64,000 bases of DNA from Agroathelia rolfsii. Taxonomy: Eukaryota; Basidiomycota; Agaricomycetes; Amylocorticiales; Amylocorticiaceae. Location: the NCBI GenBank assembly GCA_018343915.1, contig JABRWF010000002.1, forward strand, positions 5,580,001 through 5,644,000, read 5' to 3'. Both the position numbers and the translations under genes were made by a program. The notes beneath the pieces are model-generated. The model made no database searches. It was not told the origin of the DNA and was given only the letters and a program-made list of their open reading frames with translations. Shown here in pieces: positions 48,539-59,125 of this stretch (position 1 is its first letter; each line of letters opens with the position of its first letter).

Positions 48539-49691
48539 ATTCCAAGCTTACAAAGCTTTTAAGCAAGGGCTATTGTTAAGACACAGAGGGTCTTATGTAT
48601 ACAAATTAAGATTGGGGTATCTTAACCTTGACAAATGCAGGGCAATGCCTTTACTTGCTTTAAGCATAAAGCTTGATATATAGTTTGTTAATAGAAGTAT
48701 AAATAGTTAGCCTAGTAGCCTGGACCTGTCTTATGCACTCTAATTGTTAAAAGTTAGTGGTAATGGTGTAATGTAGACTACTTGTAATCTACTAGTTACC
48801 TATTTAAAAGACAACTAACTTACTTATTTGAAAAGTTAATGGTCTGTGGTGTTATAGGTTTAAAGGCAATAAAACCTATTTGTGAAAGCAATTAGTAACT
48901 CTGTTACATCTGAGTTAAGACTGTAGCCGGTGTCCCTTTGAGACTACCTACTTGTTTTCCCTTTAGGAAAGGCTTGTTGTCTTATAGTAGACTTAGTAAG
49001 TCTGTTGGTGAAGTTAGTACTCTAGAAGCTAGTCTTGTAGACTATTTAACTCACTATTTTCGAGTGAAATAACTTGTCATTTCCAGCCGAATTTGCTGGT
49101 GCTTATATAATACAAAATATTCTAATTTCTACAAGATTAGTAAGCCAACTCTATGCTTATCTAATCCACTTAGTAAGAAGGATTGCTTACAAATCAGCTT
49201 ATAAATCAGCTTAGTAATATTCCTATTTGCTGAATAATATGCTTGGTAAGCAATCTGTGTGCTTAGTAAGTAATTTGTATAGTATTAGTAAGTGAAAATG
49301 TCTATTGATCTCAATATCCTATTATTAGATCTGTATTAGTAATATTTTATAAATATTACTAATATTATGAACTTGCTTAGTAAATATTTTGGTGATTTAT
49401 AAACAAGGATCTAGGGCGTGAGAAATCAATTAGTAATATTCACAATAATTATTTAGAAATAAATATTTAAATGGAATTGTTTAATATTTATGAAAAGATA
49501 TTCATAAATGATAAAGTCAAGTGACCTCAGATATGATAATCTTATCTTTGATAAGATTAGATATAATGAAATATTGAAAATATTAAATAAAAGAATATAT
49601 GCATATTATTTCAATGAATATATGCATGTAAACAATTGTTAATATCTCAACAATGAATGGTTGTAAAATCATGAAATAAATAATCATGTAT

Positions 49692-50632
49692 TGTTACAAG
49701 TCGCTCGTTGTACTATAATTTTATTTTGAATTTTTCATTATTTTTCCGAATTTTTCCTGATTTTTCTCTATTTTTTGGTATATATATTGTATATTACGTA
49801 AGCATACACTCTGATGACTAAGCAAGTCATGTGACCAGTCGACCATGTGACTGGCCATCATGTGACCACTAGTCATGTGACATATTATAACAGAGTCTAG
49901 AGCATGGGTCCGGATCATGACACCACTTTGACTCACTATGGTGCAATATCGTGCCATACTTAGCATTACTGCGCACAGACCATGTAGCTGCGCACAGACC
50001 AGGTAGAATTAGTATATAACCCTGTAGTGCCTCTACCTGAAGACCTCAGATTTGTTCTCTTCGTCTTCAGGTAAGCATAAATAATGCTTTGTATTAAATA
50101 AAATGCTAACATAATAAAAACTTTGTCTTCAGAGTCCCTATCTCTCTCCCCCTCCCTATAAAATCCTCTCTGCTTCGTGCTAGGAGGTTGTGAGCGTGCT
50201 CAGTGCTGCTTACAGTAGAGGTGTGCTCCGTGCTACCTCCGGGTGCATACATAAGACAGGTCCAGCCCTCTGGGTGACCATTTGTACTTGCAATAACCCA
50301 AACAATCATAGTGCTTAGTGCACTCAAGCAAGCAAGGACTCTGCTCTGAGCTTGTCGCAGTTAAGATACCCTGCACCCCTATTAACATACACAAGACCCC
50401 GGGTGTTACAACAGTAGACCTTGCTTGAAAGTCTTGCAGACTTAGAGTAAAGCTTGGTGACTAGCGTACTCCAGAGTGAGTGAAAGTTAAGACAGGGCAC
50501 AAGGAGTGTACACCTGCGCTTCCCAGGCCTTGGGAGAAGTAAAATAGCCATTACAGGCTACCTCGCACTTTACAGAGGTTTTCGTAGGCTCTGGTTGAGT
50601 TTTAGTGGCAAGAGACTGGTGTGCTCTTGACA
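49692..50632 (+). repeat. Solo LTR, family D, nested in LTR-C
   Basis: 941 bp, TGTTACAAGTCGCTCG to GTGCTCTTGACA, with perfect duplication TGTAT (49687-49691 and 50633-50637). It contains paired TGCGCACAGACC-type motifs (near 49970 and 49990), TATATAACCC at about 50014 and the leader-intron cassette. Confidence 0.92.
50071..50132 (+). promoter_or_regulatory. LTR leader-intron cassette (nested LTR-D)
   Basis: Donor GTCTTCAG|GTAAGC, branch-like ATGCTAACATA, acceptor CTTTGTCTTCAG|AG; 62 bp. The insertion has a perfect duplication, so this is among the younger copies. Confidence 0.6.
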
Positions 50633-50725
50633 TGTATGTTATGATGTTAGATGATTATTTGAAGTATTCATTGGAATTATTGGAAAGATATGAAGCCTGT
50701 AAATATTCAATTTTTCAACACTAAT

Positions 50726-51305
50726 AAGGCAGCATAAAGCATGCCTTACTACTAGTAGCACAAAGCACGCTAATAACCTCCTAGCACAAAGCAGAGAGGA
50801 TTTAGATGAGGGAGAGGGGAGAGAAAGGAGACAGACTTTCAAGCCTAAGAGTGATAGCTTTGAAGACAAAGTTTTTATTATATTAGTTATTTATTTAATA
50901 CAAAGCACTACTATGCTTATCTGAAGATAAAGAGAACAAATCTAGGGTCTTTAGGTAGAGGCACTACAGGGTTATATACTAATTTTACCTAGTCTGTACA
51001 CATAGTACATGGTCTATGCACAGGAGTGCTAAGTATAATGTAATATTGCACTATAATGAGTCTATGATGGTGTTATTATCTGGACCCATACTCTAGACCC
51101 TTGCTTACATGATATGTTATATGACTAGTGAGTATGTAATGGCTAGTCACATGTTGACTAGTTATATAACTTGCTTAGTCATTAGAATGGTTATGTAATA
51201 TACAAGTTATATATCAGAAAATAGAGAAAAATCCAGAGAAATTCAGAAAAATAGTGAAAATTCGTGAATAAAATTATAGTACAGTGTTCTTCTTATAACA
51301 AGTGG
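50726..51305 (-). repeat. LTR family D, reversed decayed fragment
   Basis: The plus strand shows the reverse complement of the D-type promoter and cassette region (GAGAACAAATCTAGGGTC, then GGGTTATATACTAATTT). Both splice-like ends are lost here: the donor reads CAG|AT and the acceptor CAA. Confidence 0.6.
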
Positions 51306-51378
51306 TGCTTAAGGTAGCACACACCCTTGGCTTATGGGGCCAACCTTTTAAGTATAGGGCTTATAATCTAAGAAGTGG

Positions 51379-51489
51379 GTGCAGCCATGGGCACACACTT
51401 ACTTACTCAGGGTAGAAGTTTGTACTACTACTAACTACTATTGGGGGCTTGTACTTTGTATAAACAAATAAATTGTTATTATTGCATAG
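51379..51489 (+). repeat. Dispersed repeat X, left half of a split copy
   Basis: It matches 26940-27050. The right half of the same repeat lies 2.2 kb away at 53661-53815, so something was inserted between them. Confidence 0.75.
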
Positions 51490-52073
51490 ATATCTAGGAT
51501 CACTTCTATACTAGGCAGAAATAACTCCTAACTCAACTAAGCATAAAGTCCACTCCAAGATGTTCCTACTATTGTGCTTTCTACTAATCTATTAGGCAGA
51601 GATAGTATGCAGATACTTAATATTAGAGTTGTCTTGTGGGGTGTTTATACAAAGTCTCCTGTTCCACAGCAGAACAGTGTGGAGTGGAGCAGAGCACGTT
51701 GGAACTTAGTATACTGTATGCTAAGTTCTACTAAGATGTACAAGGCTGCTATATATGAACCCTAGCAAGGTTAAAGTTGAGCTGGGACAAAGTTTATTTA
51801 GTAAGTATATTCTACTATACACTAAGCTACTTTTTACCTAAGACAAAGAGGTCAAAGCTAAGGTCCTAGATAAGTTACATGCCTCCTACTTATAGAATTT
51901 CTATATTCTGCATATGCGGCAAATGTTCTGCCTATATATGTGGTTTTATAAGAACTAAAAATACTATCTAGGGGGAGAGTGTTCCACCTAACTCTGTTGG
52001 GTTTTGACAGAATTCTGCAAGTAGATCAGATCTATACTGGTTAGGGATTGCTCAGTAATTAGAGCATACTTGT

Positions 52074-52680
52074 CATGAGTTGGACTTTTTTGCCAATTTT
52101 TTGACTATTCTCTTGTATTATTTAGACATGTATTTCTTTTGTTATCCTATTTTCTTTCTTTTATTCTTGTTTTCCTTATTAAATTACCCCTTTTAGGCAT
52201 GGACTGTAGGTAGTGCAGTAGCTACCTGATTGGCCCTTATGTATTTCTAAGCCGCATGTCACAGGAGTAATCTTGGGGCTATGCATCTTCTCTTTCACTA
52301 TCATACACGGCCCAGGAATACAGCCTTCCTTCCCTAAGTAATTCCTAATGGTTACTAGTACTGGTCCGGAAATGGATCTCTATATGGATGCCTAGTGGAG
52401 TTAGGATAAACACTCTTCCCCCTGCATAGCCTCTTTAAACACTTCTATCTCCAGCTGCATATAGACCATTAATGCTGCGCACAAACCTTTCCTAGTAGTA
52501 TAAAAAGAGCATGTAAATTACCTGAAGGCCCTAGCTTCAACCTCTTTGCCTTCAGGTAAAGTAAGGTTTGTATCCATTCAAAGTAGATTACTAATATACT
52601 CTTTGTCTTCAGGGTATTTGTAACCAAGGCCTAGACAGAAATAGCATGTATATTCCACGCAATTCCCTGGCTGTATCCAA
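52074..52680 (+). repeat. LTR family E copy
   Basis: It begins TGTCATGAGTTGGACTTTTT and runs through the promoter block (TATAAAAAGAGC near 52500) and cassette. A 20-bp inverted copy of its first bases is found at 53400-53420. Confidence 0.7.
52556..52612 (+). promoter_or_regulatory. LTR leader-intron cassette (LTR-E)
   Basis: Donor TTGCCTTCAG|GTAAAG, branch-like GATTACTAATATAC, acceptor CTTTGTCTTCAG|GG; 57 bp. Confidence 0.5.
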
Positions 52681-52979
52681 AGCACACTATAGGCCTAAAA
52701 AGCTTGGCATTCTAGGAGTCCCTTGTGGGGATTAAAGTTTATTACTGCTAAGCATGAGTAGCACCTTTTCTACCCCCCTCTGCTATTCAAATCTTTGTGT
52801 GATTATTTTTGTGTGATACTATATAGGCAAGCTCTAGCCCCTTGCCAAAGAAGACAAATCCTGTTAAATTTCTAGAAACCGGTAAAGCTACTGGTAACAA
52901 AGAAGACTAATTCATTTTGCTCTGTGAATAAGCATATGCCAAGGAACACTGTACCAATCACAGGCCTCCATACGCTATC

Positions 52980-53412
52980 AATCAGAGGAAGAAGTTGCAT
53001 TAAGCCTAGCTCTGCCTGAAGCCCCCCAGACTCAAAACCCCCTACCTGACCTTCTAGACAAGGAAGAAGAAAAACCCAAGTCCAAGAAGGCCTCAGAAGA
53101 AGAAGAGGAAGAATTGGAATACAAATCCAAAGAAGAAGAAGAGGAGTCTAACAAAGAAGTTGACCCCATGCAAATTAAACTACCTACCTCCCACCCCTCT
53201 TCTCCCACTGCACTCATGGCAGTTCTACAAGAACTAGTCTCAATCCTTTCCCTCCTGCAGGCCAATTAGGCCAAAATCAAAGAAACCCTGCAAAATGTGT
53301 AGGAGACACAGGCGCACTTTGCGTCAATTTTGGAACAAAAACCTGCAGTACCAGCCAGAGGCGCTGCCTCCTCTGTCCCAAAAGAAATTGGACAAGCCCC
53401 AAAAAAGTCCAA
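52980..53412 (+). pseudogene. Glu/Lys-rich gag-like remnant
   Basis: The plus-strand frame has an acidic EEEEEELEYKSKEEEEESN stretch, DPMQIKLPTSHPSSP, then AKIKETLQNV and PKEIGQAPKK, broken by at least two stops. It lies behind an E-type LTR, so it is probably a degraded gag, but no diagnostic motif remains. Confidence 0.4.
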
Positions 53413-53660
53413 CTCATGACAGTACTTAACTCTGCAGCACACATAATGATGATCCAATGAAAAGATATAACACTGCTACTTACTATCTCTGCATGAGTAA
53501 AGAGTGCATGATGGCCAGTTATATGACTCATCACTCACGTGATCTTATACCTAGCAAGTGTAGTGAAAGAAATAAAGAAATGTCCATATCTTATTGAAAA
53601 GTCTATGAAAAATTATGAAATAAATTGCAAAAAATACAGAAAATTTGCCTCTATCTTACA

Positions 53661-53815
53661 ATAGAGCATAATGGCCTGTTTATATACATTGAAGTATTTA
53701 GGGCAGGTGTGAGAGTTTGTGGGTGATGAACACCACACTACTATAATTGGTAGCAGGTTGGCTGAATAATATAGGCACAACCTTTGATGCACACTATGGC
53801 TATGCCTTTAGGTGC
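53661..53815 (+). repeat. Dispersed repeat X, right half of a split copy
   Basis: It matches 27055-27205. Beyond 53815 the sequence continues into DNA not seen at the first copy. Confidence 0.75.
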
Positions 53816-54053
53816 TATCAAGTGAGCATGCAGCGTATGTCTGCACCGCCTTTTTAATGCGGCACATGCTCCCCCTTGAGTGGTATACTCTGTGCTCAAC
53901 ACAATGACAAGCGTAATACTATCTTTCTTTTAATTATAACTGGCTGAGCTTGCTTTTCTCACAATATTCATCAGGAAAAATCTCATTAGTATGTAGTTTT
54001 ATGTAGCTGGTGTAGTTGTGGTAGCGTGGTAGCCAGGTACCCCTGTATATATT

Positions 54054-54150
54054 GTCACATAGTGTGACTATCCACTATGTGACACTACTATAGGCTACTG
54101 GTAGCCTACAATAGCACTCTGTAGTGCTCTATAGTGGGCTGCTACTATAG
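54054..54150. repeat. Cluster of four consecutive hairpins
   Basis: Perfect inverted repeats occur one after another: GTCACATAGTG/CACTATGTGAC (54054-54064 and 54073-54083), TAGGCTAC/GTAGCCTA (54091-54098 and 54101-54108), AGCACT/AGTGCT (54113-54118 and 54123-54128), and CTATAGT/ACTATAG (54129-54135 and 54144-54150). Confidence 0.85.
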
Positions 54151-54718
54151 GGCTATGGCAACTATAGGGGCTATAGCTTGGTATATGCATCCCGGTACAA
54201 TACTAATCATTGCATTGCATTATAATTCTGATTGTCAAATCACTCATGCTATACTAATTGATAATTGATGGATCAGATTGTATTATTTAGATAACAATTT
54301 ACATTAGTGTACAGTAGGATAGTGAACAAGTGCATGAGAAAATAATAATAATAACAATAAGGGACTTATATGAGCTGTGCAAACTACACCTGCAAGAGCA
54401 AAGCATCAGTATTTGTGCATCTGTTAATAGCTAGGACTTACAGGGATGTTACCACAACTGATACAGATACAGAGGTAAATCTATCACTGCCATCAGTAAA
54501 AGTGTTTGCGGATATACTGTTGCATGCAACACACCTTGCTTTTGCAGCACAATTAATGATCTAGAAAGAGAGCTGTAGTGGAATGCAGTAGGACTTGGAA
54601 GAAAAACAGTGAAGGAGGAGCTGTCTAGAGAAGGCATCAAATGCATATAAAGAGGGCAAGAGATAGAAGTGGCAAGAAAATAAGAGCAAGAGAGCGAGAG
54701 AGTGAGAGAACAGGAAGA
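54151..54718. other. AT-rich non-coding DNA with AAT microsatellite
   Basis: No gene was recognised. A short AAT/AAC repeat lies at 54343-54362 and a GAGA-rich stretch at 54685-54720. Confidence 0.5.
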
Positions 54719-54947
54719 GCAAAAAAATGTTATCGATGATGCACCCGGTGCTTATCATTGCGGATAATGCTGGAGTTTGAATCTCACCGGCAGAACCAGA
54801 GACCGGTCCGACCGGGTTATTAATTATCCGCAGCGACTAAGGAGAGTGCGGTACAATCGTAGGACTTTGCATGAAAGTCTCCCCTCCCCTGTCTGCCCTA
54901 GGAGGTGCTTCTCGGTTTGGTCATGATCTCCCTACCTTTTTTTGCTT
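54719..54947 (+). mobile_element. Candidate tRNA-derived SINE
   Basis: A GC-richer 230-bp island is bounded by GCAAAAAAA (54719-54727) and TTTTTTTGC (54939-54947). It holds GGAGTTTGAATCTCACC, which resembles a tRNA T-arm / pol III box B (loop TTTGAAT). A weak box A-like stretch lies about 30 bp upstream, and a T7 run could terminate pol III. Only one copy is in the window, so repetitiveness is unproven. Confidence 0.3.
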
Positions 54948-55470
54948 CTGTAATATTACTACTGAATTAACTATGAGTGTTTTGCTACAATAAATTTACT
55001 TTATGTGCAATAATCTGCCAGTATAAAGTGTGTTGATAGTAGTTCCCAGTAGTTGAAATCCTCACTCTATACTCCTACTGTAGGGAGTGATCCTACAAGT
55101 GCTATATCTTCCAGGCCAACGCTACCCAGTGCTACCAGATACTATATACCGTAAAAGTAAGGTACAATATACCGGGTAGCACTGTATACCCGTCATTACG
55201 TACTATCTGCCCTATTGTAGCCGACAGAACCAGAACTCCGGCTATGTCGGAAAAGTCTTTTTCCTGATGTTTGTATCCTCCGGGATCGTGTTTGTACCAG
55301 CGACCGTGTACCAGAGAGATGGCGGCACAAGTGACATGCAGTCACGAAGTGACAGAGCGTTACAAACGCAGCCTTCACATCTTCCCTCCCGCCAGGGCAA
55401 GTGCCACAGAACTACAACTCCTTACTATAGTCATCACCACCGCCTCTCTTACATTGTGTTTGCTTCTAGT
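54948..55470. other. Upstream region of the Crinkler-like gene
   Basis: It contains an imperfect inverted repeat (CCCAGTGCTACC near 55125, GGGTAGCACTG near 55172). GC content rises from about 55200. No separate gene was seen; in-frame ATGs upstream of 55471 add low-complexity residues without domain character. Confidence 0.5.
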
Positions 55471-57625
55471 ATGACATCTAGTCGTCAAGATCGCAATTTG
55501 ATTCCTATTTGGTTCATTCTTGTAGATGAGGAATTTGCATTGCAGGCGAATCAAGTGCTTAGGGTGGCAGTCGAAACGACTAGCTACATCGAAGACATGA
55601 TGATGGCAGTAATGCAACGAGTTGGCCGGCAGTCTGGAATAGTTGATATTCTGAAGATAATGAACCCCCTAGAGCCCAAACTCAAATTCTCGCATTCGCA
55701 CAACCTCAGATCTATAACACAGCAAGATACTCGCAGCATGATGTCCAGCACTGGCAATCCCACATCACTTAACAATCTTCTCGCGCACCTCAAGGCGAAA
55801 AGGAGAAATGAGCAACTCGTTCAATTGATCCCAAATACAGATCTTGTTGGCGACCATTTTGAGGACAAAGGGACCCTGGTACAAGTTATAGCACAGCTTC
55901 CCCTTACTTTTGCCCAGGGTAAGATATGCGCTGGTGCTTATCCATAATTTACGATAACGTGTTCTTGTAGAAAAAAAGCGCAAGAGAGAAGAATCTTCAG
56001 CTCTTTCAAGCAGATCAAGCCAGATTAAAGCCCCGCGTGAGTGGCGAAATGATTCCCCGACTTCGGTTCCTAATGTGTGCTTGCAGTCGAAAAGCATTTG
56101 AACAATATTGTGACCGGATCACCTCCATCGTTCGTCTTAGGTAAACATGGAATCAAACTGCGGAAAGATGTTCTCTTCGGGCGACCTGCAGGACAATTTG
56201 CATTCCCCGTTGCTCTCTATGATCAGCATTTGGCACAGCTTCAGTACAAACTTGGCATGCTTGACGCGACAATCGAGGAGTCTGGTGCACTGTTCAAAGA
56301 CGCCAACGCGTACCTAGATATCTCTCGCCAATTCCTCGAGGTCGCCATTACTGATCACAGTTCCGAAATTAGCCGTTGGGCTGCTTCAAAGAATTACTTC
56401 GAAACTCTTTTTGGAACCGATCTCATTGAACAATTCCGCATCCCGAGGAGTGTGCAAATATCTGACGCCAATGCTCAACCAACGGCGAGGGCTGACGCAT
56501 GTGTTGTCACAACTTTTGATGGCAAAGACGGCAACAATAAAGTCTGCAAGGTTCAAATACCGCGTGCTTACTTTGAGTTCAAGAAAGAAAAGGGCTTGGG
56601 CGACCCAATCGCGCAGTGCGCTAAAGCAAAGGCAGAAAGTGTTTACGGATTCAAGGTATGTGTCTTTACGGTTGAAATCTATGGCACCTAACTTGTTTTC
56701 AAAGGATCAACCATTCTTCCTCTCAACATACTTTCCTGCGGTATTCTTGGCCCTAAATGGTCATTCCCTCGAGATCTCCATATCAGTCTGTCTTGAATAT
56801 ATTGTCGTTGACAATATCTTGCAATTGGACTTGCGAGAGAGTGTCCAATCTGCTAGGACGATCCAGCAGCTAGCTCGAACAGCTTCGGCATTGGTGGAGT
56901 GCTCGAGAGCTCTCGATGCTGAATACAAGCAACTTGCTCATCCGGTAAAACCACGCCATCCACACCAGGCCTGTTTTCCGCGTGTCACACTCCACCCTTC
57001 GGAGGCTTCAGATGCGCCGCCATTACCAAGATTAGAGTTTCAAGGACGTTTATCTCGCAACAACGAGCTCACTGAGAGGTTGGCCGACCCTGAACCGTTG
57101 GATATGCGAAGTCTGTTGGTCGCGGATATAAATGAGAGCAAGGACCAGAATAGGCTAAGAGTTGTTGTCAAATTTGCGGAGAACTACAGTCAAGTAGCGC
57201 ACGAGATGCTTGCCAACCACAACCTTGCTCCCAAGCTTCATCATTGCCGACGTGTCCTAGGTGATATGCTTATAGTGATCATGGAACATTTGGAGGGGTG
57301 GAAGCCGATGAATCAGTTTCACAAGGGCGAGCTCTCATCTTCGGTATTTCAAGATATCAAAAAGGCTCTAGAAAAACTGGGCGAGAATGGCCTTGTTCAT
57401 GGCGACCTCAGAGCAGTCAATATCATGATTGACCCGAAAAAGCAGCATGCCATGATTGTCGACTTTGACTGGGCTGCGATAGAAGGTGAAGGTCAATACC
57501 CCCTTACAATTAACAAGGCCATGCTGAAGGATGAATGGCACCCCGATGTTTGTGGTGGAGGGGAGATGATGAAGGAACATGACAAGTATGCACTAGAACG
57601 GGTTTTAAAGCTAAAGTACCAATAA
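55471..57625 (+). CDS. Crinkler-type protein: header, PD-(D/E)xK nuclease-like and atypical kinase domains
   Basis: Crinkler/CR-type proteins combine a secretion or trafficking header with enzymatic domains. They act as effectors in some pathogens and in inter-organism conflict. Four exons (55471-55918, 55971-56036, 56087-56655, 56705-57625) give 667 residues with all junctions in frame. Residues 9-145 resemble the ubiquitin-like header, starting LIPIWFILVDEEFAL and ending FEDKGTLVQVIAQLP. A basic KKRKR patch follows at the exon 1/2 junction and could be a nuclear signal. The middle has an acidic Asp at 308 (RADACVV) and E335-x-K337 (FEFKKEKG), the PD-(D/E)xK pattern. The C-terminus is kinase-like: VVVKF (K517), HGDLRAVN (593-600) and DFDWA (614-618), a DFG variant typical of this fungal group. 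Header residues differ from oomycete LxLFLAK. No classic signal peptide is seen. The gene is a GC-rich island between repeats. Confidence 0.8.
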
Positions 57626-58098
57626 CGTGTCTTTGACTTAGTATAGATATCATAAGCTTTTATATGGTTGTGTGACAATAAGAAAATTTCCCTTCAGATC
57701 AATATTTCATCCTTATTAGTTGTTATAAGTTGGATATTTAGAATAAATTTTTGCTGATTATTCAATTACTTTTGTGTATCAGAAGAACTATTCTTTCTTT
57801 CTTTTATTATTTTTCTTACCTATCTTATGAAATTATCTTTTAGGGTATGGACTATGGATAGTATAGTAGTTATATGACTAGCCCTCATGTATTCCAAGCT
57901 GTATACTATAGGAGTAATCCTAGAGCTGTGCAAACTTCTATTTCCCTAGTATATATATAGTGGTGTGCAAAAAAAATTCCACCCCCTCTCACACAGTAGC
58001 TGAAAACCCCCTACCTTAGTAACTTTATAAGATGCTTACACTATATATATGTAGATACTGTCAAGGCTTACATTCTTGACTAAACCAACAAACACAAC
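57626..58098. repeat. 3' flank and LTR-E/G debris
   Basis: From about 57720 (TGTTATAAGTTGGATATTTA) a family E-like LTR start is seen with many changes. A reversed G end (TGTCAAGGCTTACATTC) begins near 58046 and hosts the next solo LTR. Confidence 0.5.
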
Positions 58099-59120
58099 TG
58101 TTATGAGTTAACCTATATACTAGAATTTTTGCATTTCTTTTCTCATCATTTTTCTATTTTTCTTGTATTTTTACAATTTTTCTACAATAAGTTATAAAGG
58201 AAATACCTTGCAGGCAACATCTTGACATGCATGACTGGCTGTGTTAGCCCTATGAGACAGGAGCATTTGTAACAAGAGTATATTAGGAAGGCAGGGTCTA
58301 GACTATTCTATTTCCACCAAAAGTCTAGACCCGGAACCAAGCTATTCCATCACTGTGTGATTACTAAGGAGTACCAGACTCATCATTCCAAGTGATTGCT
58401 CATTGGACTTAGTCAGAAAGCACTGCCCCGCTATTATTAGCAATATGGCTTACTCACCCCACTATGCATAGACTATCAAGGCTGTGCATAGGCCCTTTAT
58501 TTTGTGTATAAATACACTCCTGTAGCCTTTACCTAATCTTTAGCTTCAACCTTTTTGCCTTTAGGTAAGGGCACCCCACAATGTATTCTTTCTATATGCT
58601 TACTAATATATTTTTGCCTTTAGGCTTATTACATCCCAGCCTACCTTCCCTTCCCATTCTCTTACTAAGAAGAATATAAGGCCTCAAGGGTATTCCTTTT
58701 AGCATACCTATAAGTAGGTGTATATAAGGCCTTGCATAAGTCTATTAAAAGTCCTCAATATAAAGAGGCATTGTATGTGAACAACAAGCCCTATTTATTT
58801 AGGCTATGGTAGTAACAAATCCACACTACTATTAGTGATATAGAGGGCTAAGCCACCTTTGTTTGAGTTAGAAATCACTAGTTACATGTTATTAGATGCA
58901 AAGTGAAGCACATAGAAAGGCAATGCCTAGAGTACCAAACTGCTAGCTAAGCATAGTAATAAGTATAGTGGTACTATAACAATTATGATTAAACAGGAGT
59001 ATATAGGTAGTAGATTAAGACCAACCCAGACATATACATAAAACCTAGCCTTACTACCCACCCCTGTACCTTATAAGGGGTTGTATTTGCTAGTCTATAG
59101 TCAAGAGTGCAAGCCTTGAC
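58099..59120 (+). repeat. Solo LTR, family G
   Basis: 1,022 bp, TGTTATGAGTTAACC to GCAAGCCTTGACA, flanked by ACAAC (58094-58098) and ATAAC (59121-59125), a duplication with one C/T change. It contains paired GTGCATAGGCCC/CATAGACTATC motifs, GTATAAATACA (near 58505) and the cassette. It shows the empty site for copia element A at about 58255. Confidence 0.88.
58565..58623 (+). promoter_or_regulatory. LTR leader-intron cassette (solo LTR-G)
   Basis: Donor TTTGCCTTTAG|GTAAGG, branch-like TGCTTACTAATATA, acceptor TTTTTGCCTTTAG|GC; 59 bp. One of the cleanest examples. Confidence 0.6.
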
Positions 59121-59125
59121 AATAA

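Larger units (their letters stand above)
48745..50720 (+). repeat. Solo LTR, family C (copy 3), split by an LTR-D insertion
   Basis: The parts 48745-49691 and 50638-50720 add up to 1,030 bp, matching copy 2. The outer duplication is CTAAT (48740-48744 and 50721-50725). The split is caused by the element at 49692-50632. Confidence 0.92.
51490..53660. mobile_element. 2.2-kb insertion splitting repeat X, containing LTR debris
   Basis: Ends are defined only by the break in repeat X; a 4-5 bp ATAG-like duplication is possible but unclear. Inside are a reversed cassette-bearing LTR piece (51770-51880), an E-type LTR in plus orientation (from 52074), and a stop-interrupted Glu/Lys-rich coding remnant (52980-53410). 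Confidence 0.5.

Noticed and set aside
55267..55470. Upstream extension of the Crinkler-like gene to the ATG at 55267
   Set aside because: The extra 68 residues are low-complexity and unlike a header or signal peptide; the ATG at 55471 directly precedes the header-like domain.
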